Positions 23,604-31,604 of a stretch of DNA of 64,000 nt are shown piece after piece. The stretch's first letter is position 1. Each line of letters begins with the position of its first letter. A program made the position numbers and the translations under genes. A model generated the notes under the pieces. That model did no database searches. It was not told where the DNA came from and worked only from the letters and a program-made list of their open reading frames with translations. Source of the stretch: Streptomyces harbinensis (GTDB taxonomy: Bacteria; Actinomycetota; Actinomycetes; Streptomycetales; Streptomycetaceae); contig NZ_FPAB01000005.1 of NCBI RefSeq assembly GCF_900116145.1, forward strand, positions 434,001-498,000. Direction: 5' to 3'.

Positions 23604-24884
23604 ATGCCGCACCTCGGGGAGGCCGTCGCGGCCCTGCCGTGGACCCAGTTCCTCCCGCTGGCCGTCCTCGGCACGTTCTGCCGCTACCTGCCCAGCTGCC
23701 GCTTCTTCGGCCACCGCGTGCCCCCGGAGACCGCCTCCTACGGCGCGCTGCTGTTCACCGGCGTCTTCCTGCTGCCGCCCGCGCTCGCCGCACTCGCGCC
23801 CGTACCCGGCGCGCTGCTCGGCCGCCCGCCCGCCGAGGGCCGCGCCCGGCACGCCCTACGTCTCATGGTCACCGCCGCCGCGGGCGCGTACTGCTTCCGG
23901 CTGCTCACCGAGGGTCTGCTCGGCGACGCCCTGCCGCTGCCCGGCGGCGCCGACCCGGGGCACTCCCAGCCGGCCGCCGCCCCGCTGACCATCACCCTGC
24001 TGCCCGCACTCATCGCCGTCCTCACCTGCGCCGCCGCCGACCGGGCGCTGGGCGGCAGCCGCAGCGCCTCCGCCGTCCTGCTCGGCCACCTGCCGTACGG
24101 GCTGCTCGGCCTGCTCGCCGCCACCCTGTGGCACGCGGCCCCCGGGCCGGGGCTGCTCGGTGCCCTCGCCGTGCTGGCGCCCGGCTACATCTGCTGCTGG
24201 ATCCTCGCCCGCTCCCGGCACCTGGACGCCGCGCACCGCGCCACCGTCGCCGCGCTCGTCCAGGCGGTCGACCTCAAGGACCGCTACACCCGCGGCCACA
24301 GCGAACGCGTCGGCCACGCCGCCGCCCTGATCGCCGGCGAACTCGGCCTGGACGCCGAACGCACCCACGCGCTGCGCACCGCCGGCGCCCTCCACGACAT
24401 CGGCAAGCTGGCCGTGCCCACCCGCACCCTGCGCAAGGAGGGCCCGCTGGACGACGAGGAGTGGCAGCAGATCCGCCGCCACCCCGAGTACGGGCACGCC
24501 ATCGTGCGCGGCATCCCGGTCCTCGGCGAAGCCGTGGACGCCGCGCTCCACCACCACGAGAGCTTCGACGGCAGCGGCTACCCGGCCGGTCTCGCCGGGC
24601 GGCGCATCCCCGAGGCCGCCCGGATCGTGGCCGTGGCCGATGCCTTCGACGCCATGACCTCCACCCGCAGCTACCGGCGCGCGCGCCCGGTGGGCGAGGC
24701 GCTCGCCGAGCTGCGGCGCTGCGCCGGCACCCAGTTCGACCCGCGGATGGTGGCCGCGCTGAGCAGCGCCCTGGAGCGGCACGGGTGGCCCTACACCGAG
24801 GCCCCGCGCCGCGGCGTCCCCGGCGCCAGGCCCGCCGCGGAACCCGTGCCCCTGCCCGACGAGCAGCCCGGCGCCCGCGCATGA
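23604..24884 (+). CDS. Membrane HD-GYP domain phosphohydrolase
   Basis: 426 residues from ATG 23604, preceded by GGGGAGGAGG. Residues 1-205 carry five to six membrane helices. Residues ~215-400 are an HD-GYP domain: HSERVGHAA (His near 232), HDIGK (about 263-267), RRHPEYGH, HHHESFDGSGYPAGL (GYP near 324-326) and VADAFDAMTSTRSYR. All usual metal and catalytic residues are visible. Active HD-GYP proteins hydrolyse cyclic di-GMP; Streptomyces members of this membrane type are poorly studied. It follows rsrA by 184 bp and overlaps the next, degenerate HD gene (ATGA), so the pair is co-expressed. Confidence 0.92.
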   Translation: MPHLGEAVAALPWTQFLPLAVLGTFCRYLPSCRFFGHRVPPETASYGALLFTGVFLLPPALAALAPVPGALLGRPPAEGRARHALRLMVTAAAGAYCFRLLTEGLLGDALPLPGGADPGHSQPAAAPLTITLLPALIAVLTCAAADRALGGSRSASAVLLGHLPYGLLGLLAATLWHAAPGPGLLGALAVLAPGYICCWILARSRHLDAAHRATVAALVQAVDLKDRYTRGHSERVGHAAALIAGELGLDAERTHALRTAGALHDIGKLAVPTRTLRKEGPLDDEEWQQIRRHPEYGHAIVRGIPVLGEAVDAALHHHESFDGSGYPAGLAGRRIPEAARIVAVADAFDAMTSTRSYRRARPVGEALAELRRCAGTQFDPRMVAALSSALERHGWPYTEAPRRGVPGARPAAEPVPLPDEQPGARA

Positions 24885-25585
24885 ACTGGTCCGCGTTACG
24901 GCTGCTGCGCGCCGACCCGCCCGCCGCCACCGCGCTGGCGGTGGCCGTGGCGGGCGGGCTCGCCGCGCTGGTGCTCGGCACGGTGTACGCCCGTTGGTGG
25001 GCGGCACCGCTGTTCAGTGCGCCGCTGCTGATGACGGCGCTTGTCTTCCGCCGGTACGCGGCGGTACGCGCCACCTACCGGCAGACGGTCAGGGCGCTGG
25101 CCCGGGCCACCGAGGTCGCCGGGTACACCCCCGAGGGGCACGCCCAGCGGGTGGCCGCCCTGGCGCGCGCCACCGGGCGCGTGCTGCGGGTGCGCGGGCA
25201 CCGGCTCACCGCACTGGAGTACGCCGCCCTGCTCCATGACATCGGCCAGCTCTCCCTCTTCGAGCCGCTGCCCGACGGCGCCACCGTCGCGCTGCCCGCC
25301 GCCCGGCGCCGGGCCATCGCCGCCCTGGGCGCGACGGTGGCGCGGGAGGCGGGCGCGGGGGAGGCCATCGCGCACACCGTGGAGCTCCAGGCCGAGCCGT
25401 ACCGGGAACAGCCGCTGGCGGCCCGGATCGTCCGCACGGCCAACGCGTACGCCGACCTCGCCCCGCCGCACCGCCCCTGCGCCCAGCGGGCGCTGAGCGT
25501 GCTGGAGCGGGAGGCCGGCACCGAGTACGACCCCGAAGTGGTGCGGGCCCTCGCACAGATCGTCTCGCGCGGGGCGGTCGCCTGA
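24881..25585 (+). CDS. Degenerate HD-domain membrane protein
   Basis: 234 residues, translationally coupled to the HD-GYP protein. One or two N-terminal membrane helices (about residues 15-60) precede an HD-like domain. It keeps HAQRVAALARATG and LLHDIGQLSLF (HD near residue 119), but the second half lacks the HHE and GYP motifs (VELQAEPYREQPLAARIVRTANAYADL). It has likely lost c-di-GMP hydrolysis and could be a regulatory partner of its neighbour. The tail keeps TEYDPEVVRALAQIV, as in HD-GYP proteins, supporting origin by duplication. Confidence 0.85.
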   Translation: MNWSALRLLRADPPAATALAVAVAGGLAALVLGTVYARWWAAPLFSAPLLMTALVFRRYAAVRATYRQTVRALARATEVAGYTPEGHAQRVAALARATGRVLRVRGHRLTALEYAALLHDIGQLSLFEPLPDGATVALPAARRRAIAALGATVAREAGAGEAIAHTVELQAEPYREQPLAARIVRTANAYADLAPPHRPCAQRALSVLEREAGTEYDPEVVRALAQIVSRGAVA

Positions 25586-25668
25586 CCCATGCTGTGGTTG
25601 GATGCGCCCTGAGGCGGACAGGAGAACGACGACGTGCACATCACCCAGCGGGAATCAGGCAGGACACC

Positions 25669-26655
25669 GTGAGGATCTTCGGCAGAGTCCGGCAGCGTCC
25701 GTCGACCGACTGGCGACTGGCCACCAACCGGGCTTTCACCCTCATCGACGACGGCCGGTACGAGGACGCGGGCGCGCTCCTCACCCGTGCCGCCGATCTG
25801 GAGCCATGGCTGTCCGAGTCCTGGTTCAACCTGGCGCTGCTGCACAAGTTCCGGCACGACTGGGAACAGGCGCGCTCCGCCGGCCTGCGGGCCGTCGCGC
25901 TGCTGGAGCGGGACACCGGGGCCCCGGACTGGTGGAACGTCGGCATCGCCGCCACCGCGCTCCAGGACTGGCCGCTGGCCCGCCGGGCGTGGCAGGCGTA
26001 CGGGCTGACCGTGCCGGGCGCCGGGACGGTCGCCGACGAGCCGCTGGGCATGGACCTGGGCGGGGCCGCCGTACGGCTCTCCCCGGAGGGCGAGGCGGAG
26101 GTCGTGTGGGGCCGGCGCCTGGATCCGGCCAGAATCGAGATCCAGAACATCCCGCTGCCGTCCTCGGGCCGGCGCTGGGGCGAAGTGGTGCTGCACGACG
26201 GGGTGCCGCACGGCGAGCGGGCCACCGGGTCGGCGGTCTTCCCGGTCTTCGACGAGATCGAACTGTGGGCGCCCTCGGCGATCCCGACCTGGGTGGTCCT
26301 GATCGAGGCCGCCGCACCGCGCGACCGGGACGCCCTGGAGCGGCTGGCGGCGGACGCCGGATACGCGGCCGAGGACTGGTCCTCGTCGGTGCGGCTGCTG
26401 TGCCGCTCCTGCTCGGAGAGCCGGATGCCGACCGAGGAGGGCGACGGCGGCGCGGTGCGGCACGACCCGCACGACCACAGCGAGCCGGGCAGCCCCGGCC
26501 CGCTGGGGCACGTGGCCGCCGCGGACGGCCTGTGGACCCCGGAACGCGAATGCGGCCTGGCGGCCCCCGAACCCCTGGTGCGCGGGCTGCTGGACGGCTG
26601 GGTCGCCGACAGCCCGGACACCCGGGACTGGCGGGACCTGGAAGAGGTCTGCTGA
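25669..26655 (+). CDS. Tetratricopeptide-repeat protein
   Basis: 328 residues from GTG 25669; an AGGA lies close upstream. Residues ~10-110 are helical TPR units (RAFTLIDDGRYEDAGALLTRA, SWFNLALLHKFRHDWEQARSA, WWNVGIAATALQDWPLARRAW). The C-terminal ~220 residues are mixed alpha/beta with a CRSCSES Cys pair near residue 247 that could bind metal. No signal peptide. This type is conserved in Streptomyces next to def but has no established role; a scaffold or regulator is possible. It ends 31 bp before peptide deformylase and may be co-transcribed. Confidence 0.75.
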   Translation: MRIFGRVRQRPSTDWRLATNRAFTLIDDGRYEDAGALLTRAADLEPWLSESWFNLALLHKFRHDWEQARSAGLRAVALLERDTGAPDWWNVGIAATALQDWPLARRAWQAYGLTVPGAGTVADEPLGMDLGGAAVRLSPEGEAEVVWGRRLDPARIEIQNIPLPSSGRRWGEVVLHDGVPHGERATGSAVFPVFDEIELWAPSAIPTWVVLIEAAAPRDRDALERLAADAGYAAEDWSSSVRLLCRSCSESRMPTEEGDGGAVRHDPHDHSEPGSPGPLGHVAAADGLWTPERECGLAAPEPLVRGLLDGWVADSPDTRDWRDLEEVC

Positions 26656-26686
26656 GGCTGTCGGATGCGGACCGTAAGCTGTATGC

Positions 26687-27310
26687 ATGACGCAAGAGAT
26701 CGATCAGCGTGTGGATGACTTCATCGACGACACGCAGGACTGCGAGGCGCGGGAGCAGGCGTACCGGGAACGCGGTACGGCCCGGCCCATCACGGTCGTC
26801 GGCAACCCGGTGCTGCACTCCGAGTGCCGGAACGTCACCGAGTTCGACGACGGTCTCGCGGCGCTGATCGACGACATGTTCGCCAGCCAGCGGGCGGCGG
26901 AGGGAGTCGGCCTCGCGGCGAACCAGATCGGCGTCGACCTGAAGGTGTTCGTCTACGACTGCCACGACGACGACGGCGTGCGGCACGTCGGGGTGGTCTG
27001 CAACCCGGTCCTGGAGGACCTGCCGGCCGAATCCCGGGTGCTCGACGACAACAACGAGGGCTGCCTGTCCGTCCCGACCGCCTACGCGGAGCTGGCCCGC
27101 CCCGACTACGCGGTGGTCACCGGCCAGAACGCGGCGGGCGAGCCGATCCGGGTCCGCGGCACCGGCTACTTCGCGCGCTGCCTCCAGCACGAGACGGACC
27201 ACCTGTACGGCCGCCTGTACATCGACCGCCTCTCGAAGCGGGAACGCAAGCGCGCCCTGAAGATGATGGAAGAGGGCACCCCGCGCTACGAGACGGTCCC
27301 GAACGACTGA
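26687..27310 (+). CDS. def: Peptide deformylase
   Basis: 207 residues. Removes the formyl group from N-terminal Met of new proteins, with Fe2+ or similar metal. All three motifs are present: GVGLAANQIG (about residues 73-82), EGCLSVP (about 124-130, metal-ligand Cys) and HETDHL (about 165-170, metal-ligand His and catalytic Glu). The N-terminal extension of ~30 acidic residues (QRVDDFIDDTQDCEAREQ) is longer than in E. coli Def. Streptomyces usually have several def paralogues, so this may not be the only one. Confidence 0.96.
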   Translation: MTQEIDQRVDDFIDDTQDCEAREQAYRERGTARPITVVGNPVLHSECRNVTEFDDGLAALIDDMFASQRAAEGVGLAANQIGVDLKVFVYDCHDDDGVRHVGVVCNPVLEDLPAESRVLDDNNEGCLSVPTAYAELARPDYAVVTGQNAAGEPIRVRGTGYFARCLQHETDHLYGRLYIDRLSKRERKRALKMMEEGTPRYETVPND

Positions 27311-27342
27311 CCCGACGGAGCCCCACCCCCGAGGACCCCGAC

Positions 27343-27373
27343 GAGGGGCGGACCGCCGACCGGTCCGCCCCTC
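27343..27373. terminator. Strong hairpin after def
   Basis: 13-bp perfect stem GAGGGGCGGACCG (27343-27355) / CGGTCCGCCCCTC (27361-27373), loop CCGAC, followed by AGTCCTT, 33 bp past the def stop. Confidence 0.85.
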
Positions 27374-27463
27374 AGTCCTTGCGCTGATCCTTTGGGCACC
27401 GCGGCTCCCGGCGCCGAAGCAGTCCCCGGTGAGGCGGCCGTGGTGGAGGTGGCACCGGACGTG

Positions 27464-27540
27464 TTGACATCCGGATACGTACGGTAGCGGCCCCTTCGTG
27501 CTCGAAAACCAGCGGTACGTATCCTGTTGCGGTACGTACG
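27464..27540 (+). promoter_or_regulatory. Putative promoter with inverted repeat before WXG100-mycosin pair
   Basis: TTGACA at 27464-27469 is a perfect -35; TAGCGG at 27485 is a weak -10 (15-bp spacer). Inverted repeat GGATACGTAC (27473-27482) / GTACGTATCC (27515-27524) brackets the likely start, and a third, related GGTACGTACG is at 27531-27540. It looks like an operator, factor unknown. Confidence 0.4.
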
Positions 27541-27562
27541 TGACCGGGACGGGGAGGGGCCG

Positions 27563-29002
27563 GTGGACTTCGAGGATCTGGAATTCGCGACGCACGAGCA
27601 GTTGGCGGCGTTGCTGAACGGGGCCAATCCGGACGCGTTGATCGGGCGGGGGGAGACGCTGATCAACGCGGCACGTGCGGTCGCCCAGGTGGGCGCGGTG
27701 GTGGCCCACCAGATGCGGGTGCTGGAGTGGGAGGGCGAGACGGCGACGGTCCTGCGGGAGTGGGCGGCTCGCTTCGAGGCGGACTCCGAGCACCTGAAGA
27801 TGTACACCAACACCATCGGCCTGGCGATGAGGACATCAGGTGCCGCGCTGAAGGAAGCCATCAGCAGCATGCCGCCCGTGCCGGAGACGACGCCGGTACC
27901 GGATTCCGGCTCGCAGCAGGCATTCGGAACGTACCTGGGCGCGGGCGCGCTGAGCGGGAACGAGCAGGTGCGCCAGGAGGCCATCGGCGTCATCTCCCGG
28001 CTGGGGCAGGCGTACACGGGGGCATCGACGGTGATCCGGGCGCTGCCGGAGCCGCACTTCACACCGCTGGAGCCCGAGGGCTTCTCCGACCGGCAGGACC
28101 ACCGACCCGGGCCAGTCCCGTCGCCGGGCGCTGGGCCCCATTCATGGCTGCCGCAGTCCACCAGGAACGACCCTCTCGATCCCGATCAACCTGCTTATCG
28201 GGTATCGGCTCCGACCGTGCAGGGGTCTGCACAACAGCCCGGCACGACGGTGCCTCCCGTCATCGCTGATGGTGGGGTGGGGACGTCGCTGGATTCTGTC
28301 GGGACGTTGCCCAACAGTGCGCCTCCGCCTGCGCCTCCGCCTCCGGTGGTGGAGCGGCCGGTGATGCCGGGTGGTGGGGGTCCGGTGCAGCAGCCGGTCG
28401 TGGGACCGGTACCGGGCTGGCCCGCGCCCAACAACCCCGGTCCGGGGCGTGGCGGGGGCGGTGGTCAGGTGCCGCCGGTACGGGGCCCGGTCCAGCGCCC
28501 CGGGGAGATGCCTGCCGGTGGTGGGCGTGTGCCGGCCGGTCCGTCCAGCGTGCCGGGTGGTCAGCAGCCGCCGGTGGGGCGTCCGCCCTACAACCCCGGC
28601 GCGCCCGGTGGTCAGCAGAATCCGTTGGGGCGTCCCTCGGCGACGGGTCCTGGTGGCGGTAATCCGTGGGGGAAGGCGAACAACTACGGCCTCCTCGGCG
28701 GCAGACCCGGATCGAACGCGAAACCGACCGTGGCGTCGCGGATCCCGCCGGGTGGGGTGATCCAGCCCGGCATGAACTCCAACAACTCACGCCTCACCCC
28801 CACAACGAGGAAGGCCGAGCAGCCCGATCAGCCGAGGGGTGCCTACGGGAAAGCAACCGTGGACGGACGCACCCCAGGGAACCGCCGGCGTGGCTTGCCG
28901 AAGCCGACCGGGGTGATGGGTCTGTCCGGACAGACCCGCAGAACCAAGAAGAGCAAGAGCAGGAAGAAGCGGAACGAGAGCAAGGACGACAGGCAGTCAT
29001 GA
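27563..29002 (+). CDS. WXG100/ESX-type protein with Pro/Gly-rich C-terminus
   Basis: 479 residues from GTG 27563, with GGGGAGGGG just upstream; a TTG at 27527 lacks one. Residues ~1-110 are alpha-helical with WXG100/PPE-like character (FATHEQLAALLNGANP, NAARAVAQVGAVVAHQMRVLEWEG, AARFEADSEHLKMYTNTIG). The rest is disordered: Pro/Gly/Gln repeats, then a Lys/Arg-rich tail (RRTKKSKSRKKRNESK). No signal peptide. It overlaps the mycosin gene by ATGA, the arrangement expected for a type VII secretion substrate or chaperone and its protease. No EccB/C/D core genes are nearby. Function beyond this is unknown. Confidence 0.75.
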   Translation: MDFEDLEFATHEQLAALLNGANPDALIGRGETLINAARAVAQVGAVVAHQMRVLEWEGETATVLREWAARFEADSEHLKMYTNTIGLAMRTSGAALKEAISSMPPVPETTPVPDSGSQQAFGTYLGAGALSGNEQVRQEAIGVISRLGQAYTGASTVIRALPEPHFTPLEPEGFSDRQDHRPGPVPSPGAGPHSWLPQSTRNDPLDPDQPAYRVSAPTVQGSAQQPGTTVPPVIADGGVGTSLDSVGTLPNSAPPPAPPPPVVERPVMPGGGGPVQQPVVGPVPGWPAPNNPGPGRGGGGGQVPPVRGPVQRPGEMPAGGGRVPAGPSSVPGGQQPPVGRPPYNPGAPGGQQNPLGRPSATGPGGGNPWGKANNYGLLGGRPGSNAKPTVASRIPPGGVIQPGMNSNNSRLTPTTRKAEQPDQPRGAYGKATVDGRTPGNRRRGLPKPTGVMGLSGQTRRTKKSKSRKKRNESKDDRQS

Positions 29003-30213
29003 CCCCCACCCGCAGGGCCCTGGTCACCACCCTCGCCCTCACCGCAGCACTCACCACCGCCCTCGCCACCACGGCACAAGCCGCCGATACACCGCAACAT
29101 CCCTGGTATTTCGACACCTACCGCATCGACGAGGTCTGGGAACACACCACCGGCGAAGGCATCACCGTCGCCGTCATCGACACCGGAGTCGATCCCACCC
29201 TCCCCGAACTCCAAGGACAAGTCCTCGACGGCACCGACCTCACTCGAAGCCCGAAAGGCGCTCACGTCGATGAGGACGGTCATGGTAGTGACATGGCATC
29301 TCTCGTCGTCGGCACGGGAGGAAGCGGGATTCAGGGGATGGCCCCCGGGGCCGAGGTGCTTCCCATCCGCGCCAGCACGAATCAGTTGGATTTCGACGGC
29401 GCTCAACGCTGGGCCGAGGCGATTGAATACGCGGTCGCGCAAGGGGCCCAGATCATCAATATCTCCCTGGGCGCGACTGACAACGGCAGAGCCTCGGATG
29501 TGCTGGCCGACGCCCTCGCCTCCGCGGCCCGGAATGACGTTCTGATCTTTGCTGCGGTGGGGAATGATGGCGACACGTTCAATACGCGAAGCGCACCCGC
29601 AGTGTTGGACGGAGTCATCGGGGTCGCCGCTGTAGGGAGCGATGGAGAACGAGCGGCGTATTCCACCCACGGTCCGCAAGTTGCCCTCGCCGCTCCGGGG
29701 GAAGGTGTGCCCTCCCACTGTGATGACCTTTCCGGCCCTGCCTGCATTCGTGATGGCGGCGGCACCAGCTCCGCCACCGCGCTCGCCTCCGCCTCCGCCG
29801 CGCTGATCTGGGCGCAGCATCCCGACTGGACCAAGAACCAGGTCCTGCGCGTGATGCTCAACACCGCCGAGCGGGCCGACGATCAGCGGCGGGATGACTA
29901 CACCGGGTACGGCGTCGTCCGGCCGGATCGGGTTGTTCTCGATGGTGAGGGTGATCCCGGGGATCCGGACAGCCCGCCGGTCTTCCGGGATTGGGAGGCT
30001 GCCCTCGATCCGCCCGCGACGCCCGAGCCCACTCCCGGAACCGGCCCGAGCCCTGACGCCGAACCCGCGCCCGGGCCCGACGCCGAAGCTGCCGCGACCA
30101 GCGACGACGCCAGTCCGCTGCCCTGGCTGCTCGGGGCCGGCGCCGCCGTCCTCGTGGCCGGATCCGTGGGCTGGCTGCTGTGGCGGCGGCGGTCAGGGGT
30201 GGTGCGGGGGTAA
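28999..30213 (+). CDS. Mycosin-like membrane-anchored subtilisin (type VII secretion-associated)
   Basis: 404 residues. Signal peptide (TRRALVTTLALTAALTTAL, cleaved after AQA near residue 29), S8 protease domain, Pro/Glu-rich spacer (~330-375) and a C-terminal membrane helix (~380-398) ending RRRSGVVRG: the classic mycosin layout. The triad is Asp60 (AVIDTGVD), His95 (DEDGHGSDMASLV) and Ser257 (GGGTSSATALASA), with the oxyanion Asn in AAVGNDG. Mycosins stabilise ESX secretion machines and clip substrates. It is paired only with the upstream WXG100-like protein. The central part uses more A/T-ending codons than either end. Confidence 0.92.
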   Translation: MTPTRRALVTTLALTAALTTALATTAQAADTPQHPWYFDTYRIDEVWEHTTGEGITVAVIDTGVDPTLPELQGQVLDGTDLTRSPKGAHVDEDGHGSDMASLVVGTGGSGIQGMAPGAEVLPIRASTNQLDFDGAQRWAEAIEYAVAQGAQIINISLGATDNGRASDVLADALASAARNDVLIFAAVGNDGDTFNTRSAPAVLDGVIGVAAVGSDGERAAYSTHGPQVALAAPGEGVPSHCDDLSGPACIRDGGGTSSATALASASAALIWAQHPDWTKNQVLRVMLNTAERADDQRRDDYTGYGVVRPDRVVLDGEGDPGDPDSPPVFRDWEAALDPPATPEPTPGTGPSPDAEPAPGPDAEAAATSDDASPLPWLLGAGAAVLVAGSVGWLLWRRRSGVVRG

Positions 30214-30399
30214 GGGGGTTAAGGAGTCGGTGCGGGCGGCTGTGACGAAGGATTGCCAGGCGGCTGCCGGGAGCAGCAACGTGGCGCAGGTGCGTGCCTT
30301 GGTGTCACGTACGGCCTGGAGGCCGGTGGGCAGGGGGGCGTGTTCGAGGCAGTTGTTGCCGGTGCTGCTGTAGCTGCTGATGTGCCAGCGCACGCTCAT
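30193..30399 (-). CDS. DUF397 domain protein
   Basis: 68 residues from ATG 30399. The DUF397 signature is clear: WHISSYSSTGNNCLEHA, then VRDTKARTCATLLLPAAAWQSFV. DUF397 proteins are small actinobacterial partners of XRE-family regulators in developmental or toxin-antitoxin-like pairs. No regulator lies next to it here, so it is an orphan. Its 3' end overlaps the convergent mycosin end by 21 bp. An upstream in-frame start (30489) would add 30 residues that look unrelated. Confidence 0.8.
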   Translation of the reverse strand: MSVRWHISSYSSTGNNCLEHAPLPTGLQAVRDTKARTCATLLLPAAAWQSFVTAARTDSLTPLPPHHP

Positions 30400-30519
30400 C
30401 GCGGGGCGCTCCTCTCGTTCCGGTGGCGGAGCGTCATCCTGCTGAGCCGGGTGGAGCGGCACAAACTCCTGATTCTGGTGAGCGGTCAATTAACGCCAGA
30501 GGGCGCGTTGTATACGAAA

Positions 30520-30559
30520 GGCGCCGCGGTCCGGTGGTTCCCCACCGGGCCGCGGCGCC
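30520..30559 (-). terminator. Rho-independent terminator of nrdAB
   Basis: 18-bp stem (30520-30537 / 30542-30559) with one G-U pair and a 4-base loop. On the nrdB strand it is followed by TTTCGTAT. It lies 19 bp past the nrdB stop. Confidence 0.85.
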
Positions 30560-30578
30560 TCGCGTGTGCCGTCTTGTC

Positions 30579-31604
30579 TCAGAAGTCGTCGTCGAAGGAG
30601 ACGTTGCCCTCCACGGCCACCTGGTAGGCGGACGCGCGGCGCTCGAAGAAGTTGGTCAGCTCCTGGACGTCCTGGAGCTCCATGAAGGCGAACGGGTTCT
30701 CCGAGCCGAACACCGGCTTGATGCCCAGGCGCAGCAGCCGCTGGTCGGCGACGCACTCCAGGTACTGGCGCATCGACTCGGTGTTCATGCCGGGCAGACC
30801 GTCGCCGCACAGGTCGCGGGCGAACTGGAGTTCCGCCTCGACGGCCTCCTTGAGCATGTCGGTGACCTGGCGCTCCAGCTCCTCGTCGAAGAGCTCGGGC
30901 TCCTCCCGGCGCACCGTGTCGACGACCTCGAACGCGAAGTTCATGTGCATGGTCTCGTCACGGAACACCCAGTTGGTGCCGGTGGCCAGGCCGTGCAGCA
31001 GCCCGCGCGAGCGGAACCAGTACACGTAGGCGAAGGCGCCGTAGAAGAACAGCCCCTCGATGCAGGCCGCGAAGCAGATCAGGTTGAGGAGGAAGCGCCG
31101 CCGGTCCGCCTGGGTCTCCAGCCGGTCGATGTCCTCGACCGAGTCCATCCAGCGGAAGCAGAACTGGGCCTTCTCGCGGATGGAGGGGATGTTCTCGACG
31201 GCCGCGAACGCCTCCGCCCGGTCGTCCGGGTCGGGCAGGTAGGTGTCCAGGAGCGTCAGATAGAACTGGACGTGCACGGCCTCCTCGAAGAGCTGCCGCG
31301 ACAGGTACAGCCGCGCTTCGGGGGAGTTGATGTGCTTGTAGAGCGTGAGGACCAGGTTGTTGGCGACGATCGAGTCGCCCGTGGCGAAGAACGCCACCAG
31401 CCGGCCGATCATGTGCTGCTCGCCGGGCGAGAGCTTCGCCAGGTCGGCGACGTCCGAGTGGAGGTCGACCTCCTCCACGGTCCAGGTGTTCTTGATGGCG
31501 TCCCGGTACCGCTCGTAGAAGTCCGGGTAGCGCATCGGCCGGAGGGTCAGTTCGAAGCCCGGGTCGAGCAGGTTCTTCTTCCGGTCGGGGGTCTCGGTGG
31601 TCAT
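30579..31604 (-). CDS. nrdB: Class I ribonucleotide reductase, small (R2) subunit
   Basis: 341 residues from ATG 31604, which overlaps the nrdA stop (TAATG). It holds the dimetal site and radical generator for NrdA. Metal ligands are seen in FATGDSIVANN (Asp), EEAVHVQFY (Glu, His), IEGLFFYGAF (Glu) and FRDETMHMNFA (Glu, His). The Tyr four residues after the first ligand His (HVQFY) is kept, so a tyrosyl-radical (class Ia-type) enzyme is expected. The C-terminal tail ends NVSFDDDF, acidic like other R2 tails that dock on R1. No nrdI or nrdH is adjacent. Confidence 0.95.
   Translation of the reverse strand: MTTETPDRKKNLLDPGFELTLRPMRYPDFYERYRDAIKNTWTVEEVDLHSDVADLAKLSPGEQHMIGRLVAFFATGDSIVANNLVLTLYKHINSPEARLYLSRQLFEEAVHVQFYLTLLDTYLPDPDDRAEAFAAVENIPSIREKAQFCFRWMDSVEDIDRLETQADRRRFLLNLICFAACIEGLFFYGAFAYVYWFRSRGLLHGLATGTNWVFRDETMHMNFAFEVVDTVRREEPELFDEELERQVTDMLKEAVEAELQFARDLCGDGLPGMNTESMRQYLECVADQRLLRLGIKPVFGSENPFAFMELQDVQELTNFFERRASAYQVAVEGNVSFDDDF

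Noticed and set aside
27836..28790. Minus-strand frames opposite the WXG100-like gene
   Set aside because: Low-complexity mirror images of the Pro/Gly-rich coding strand.
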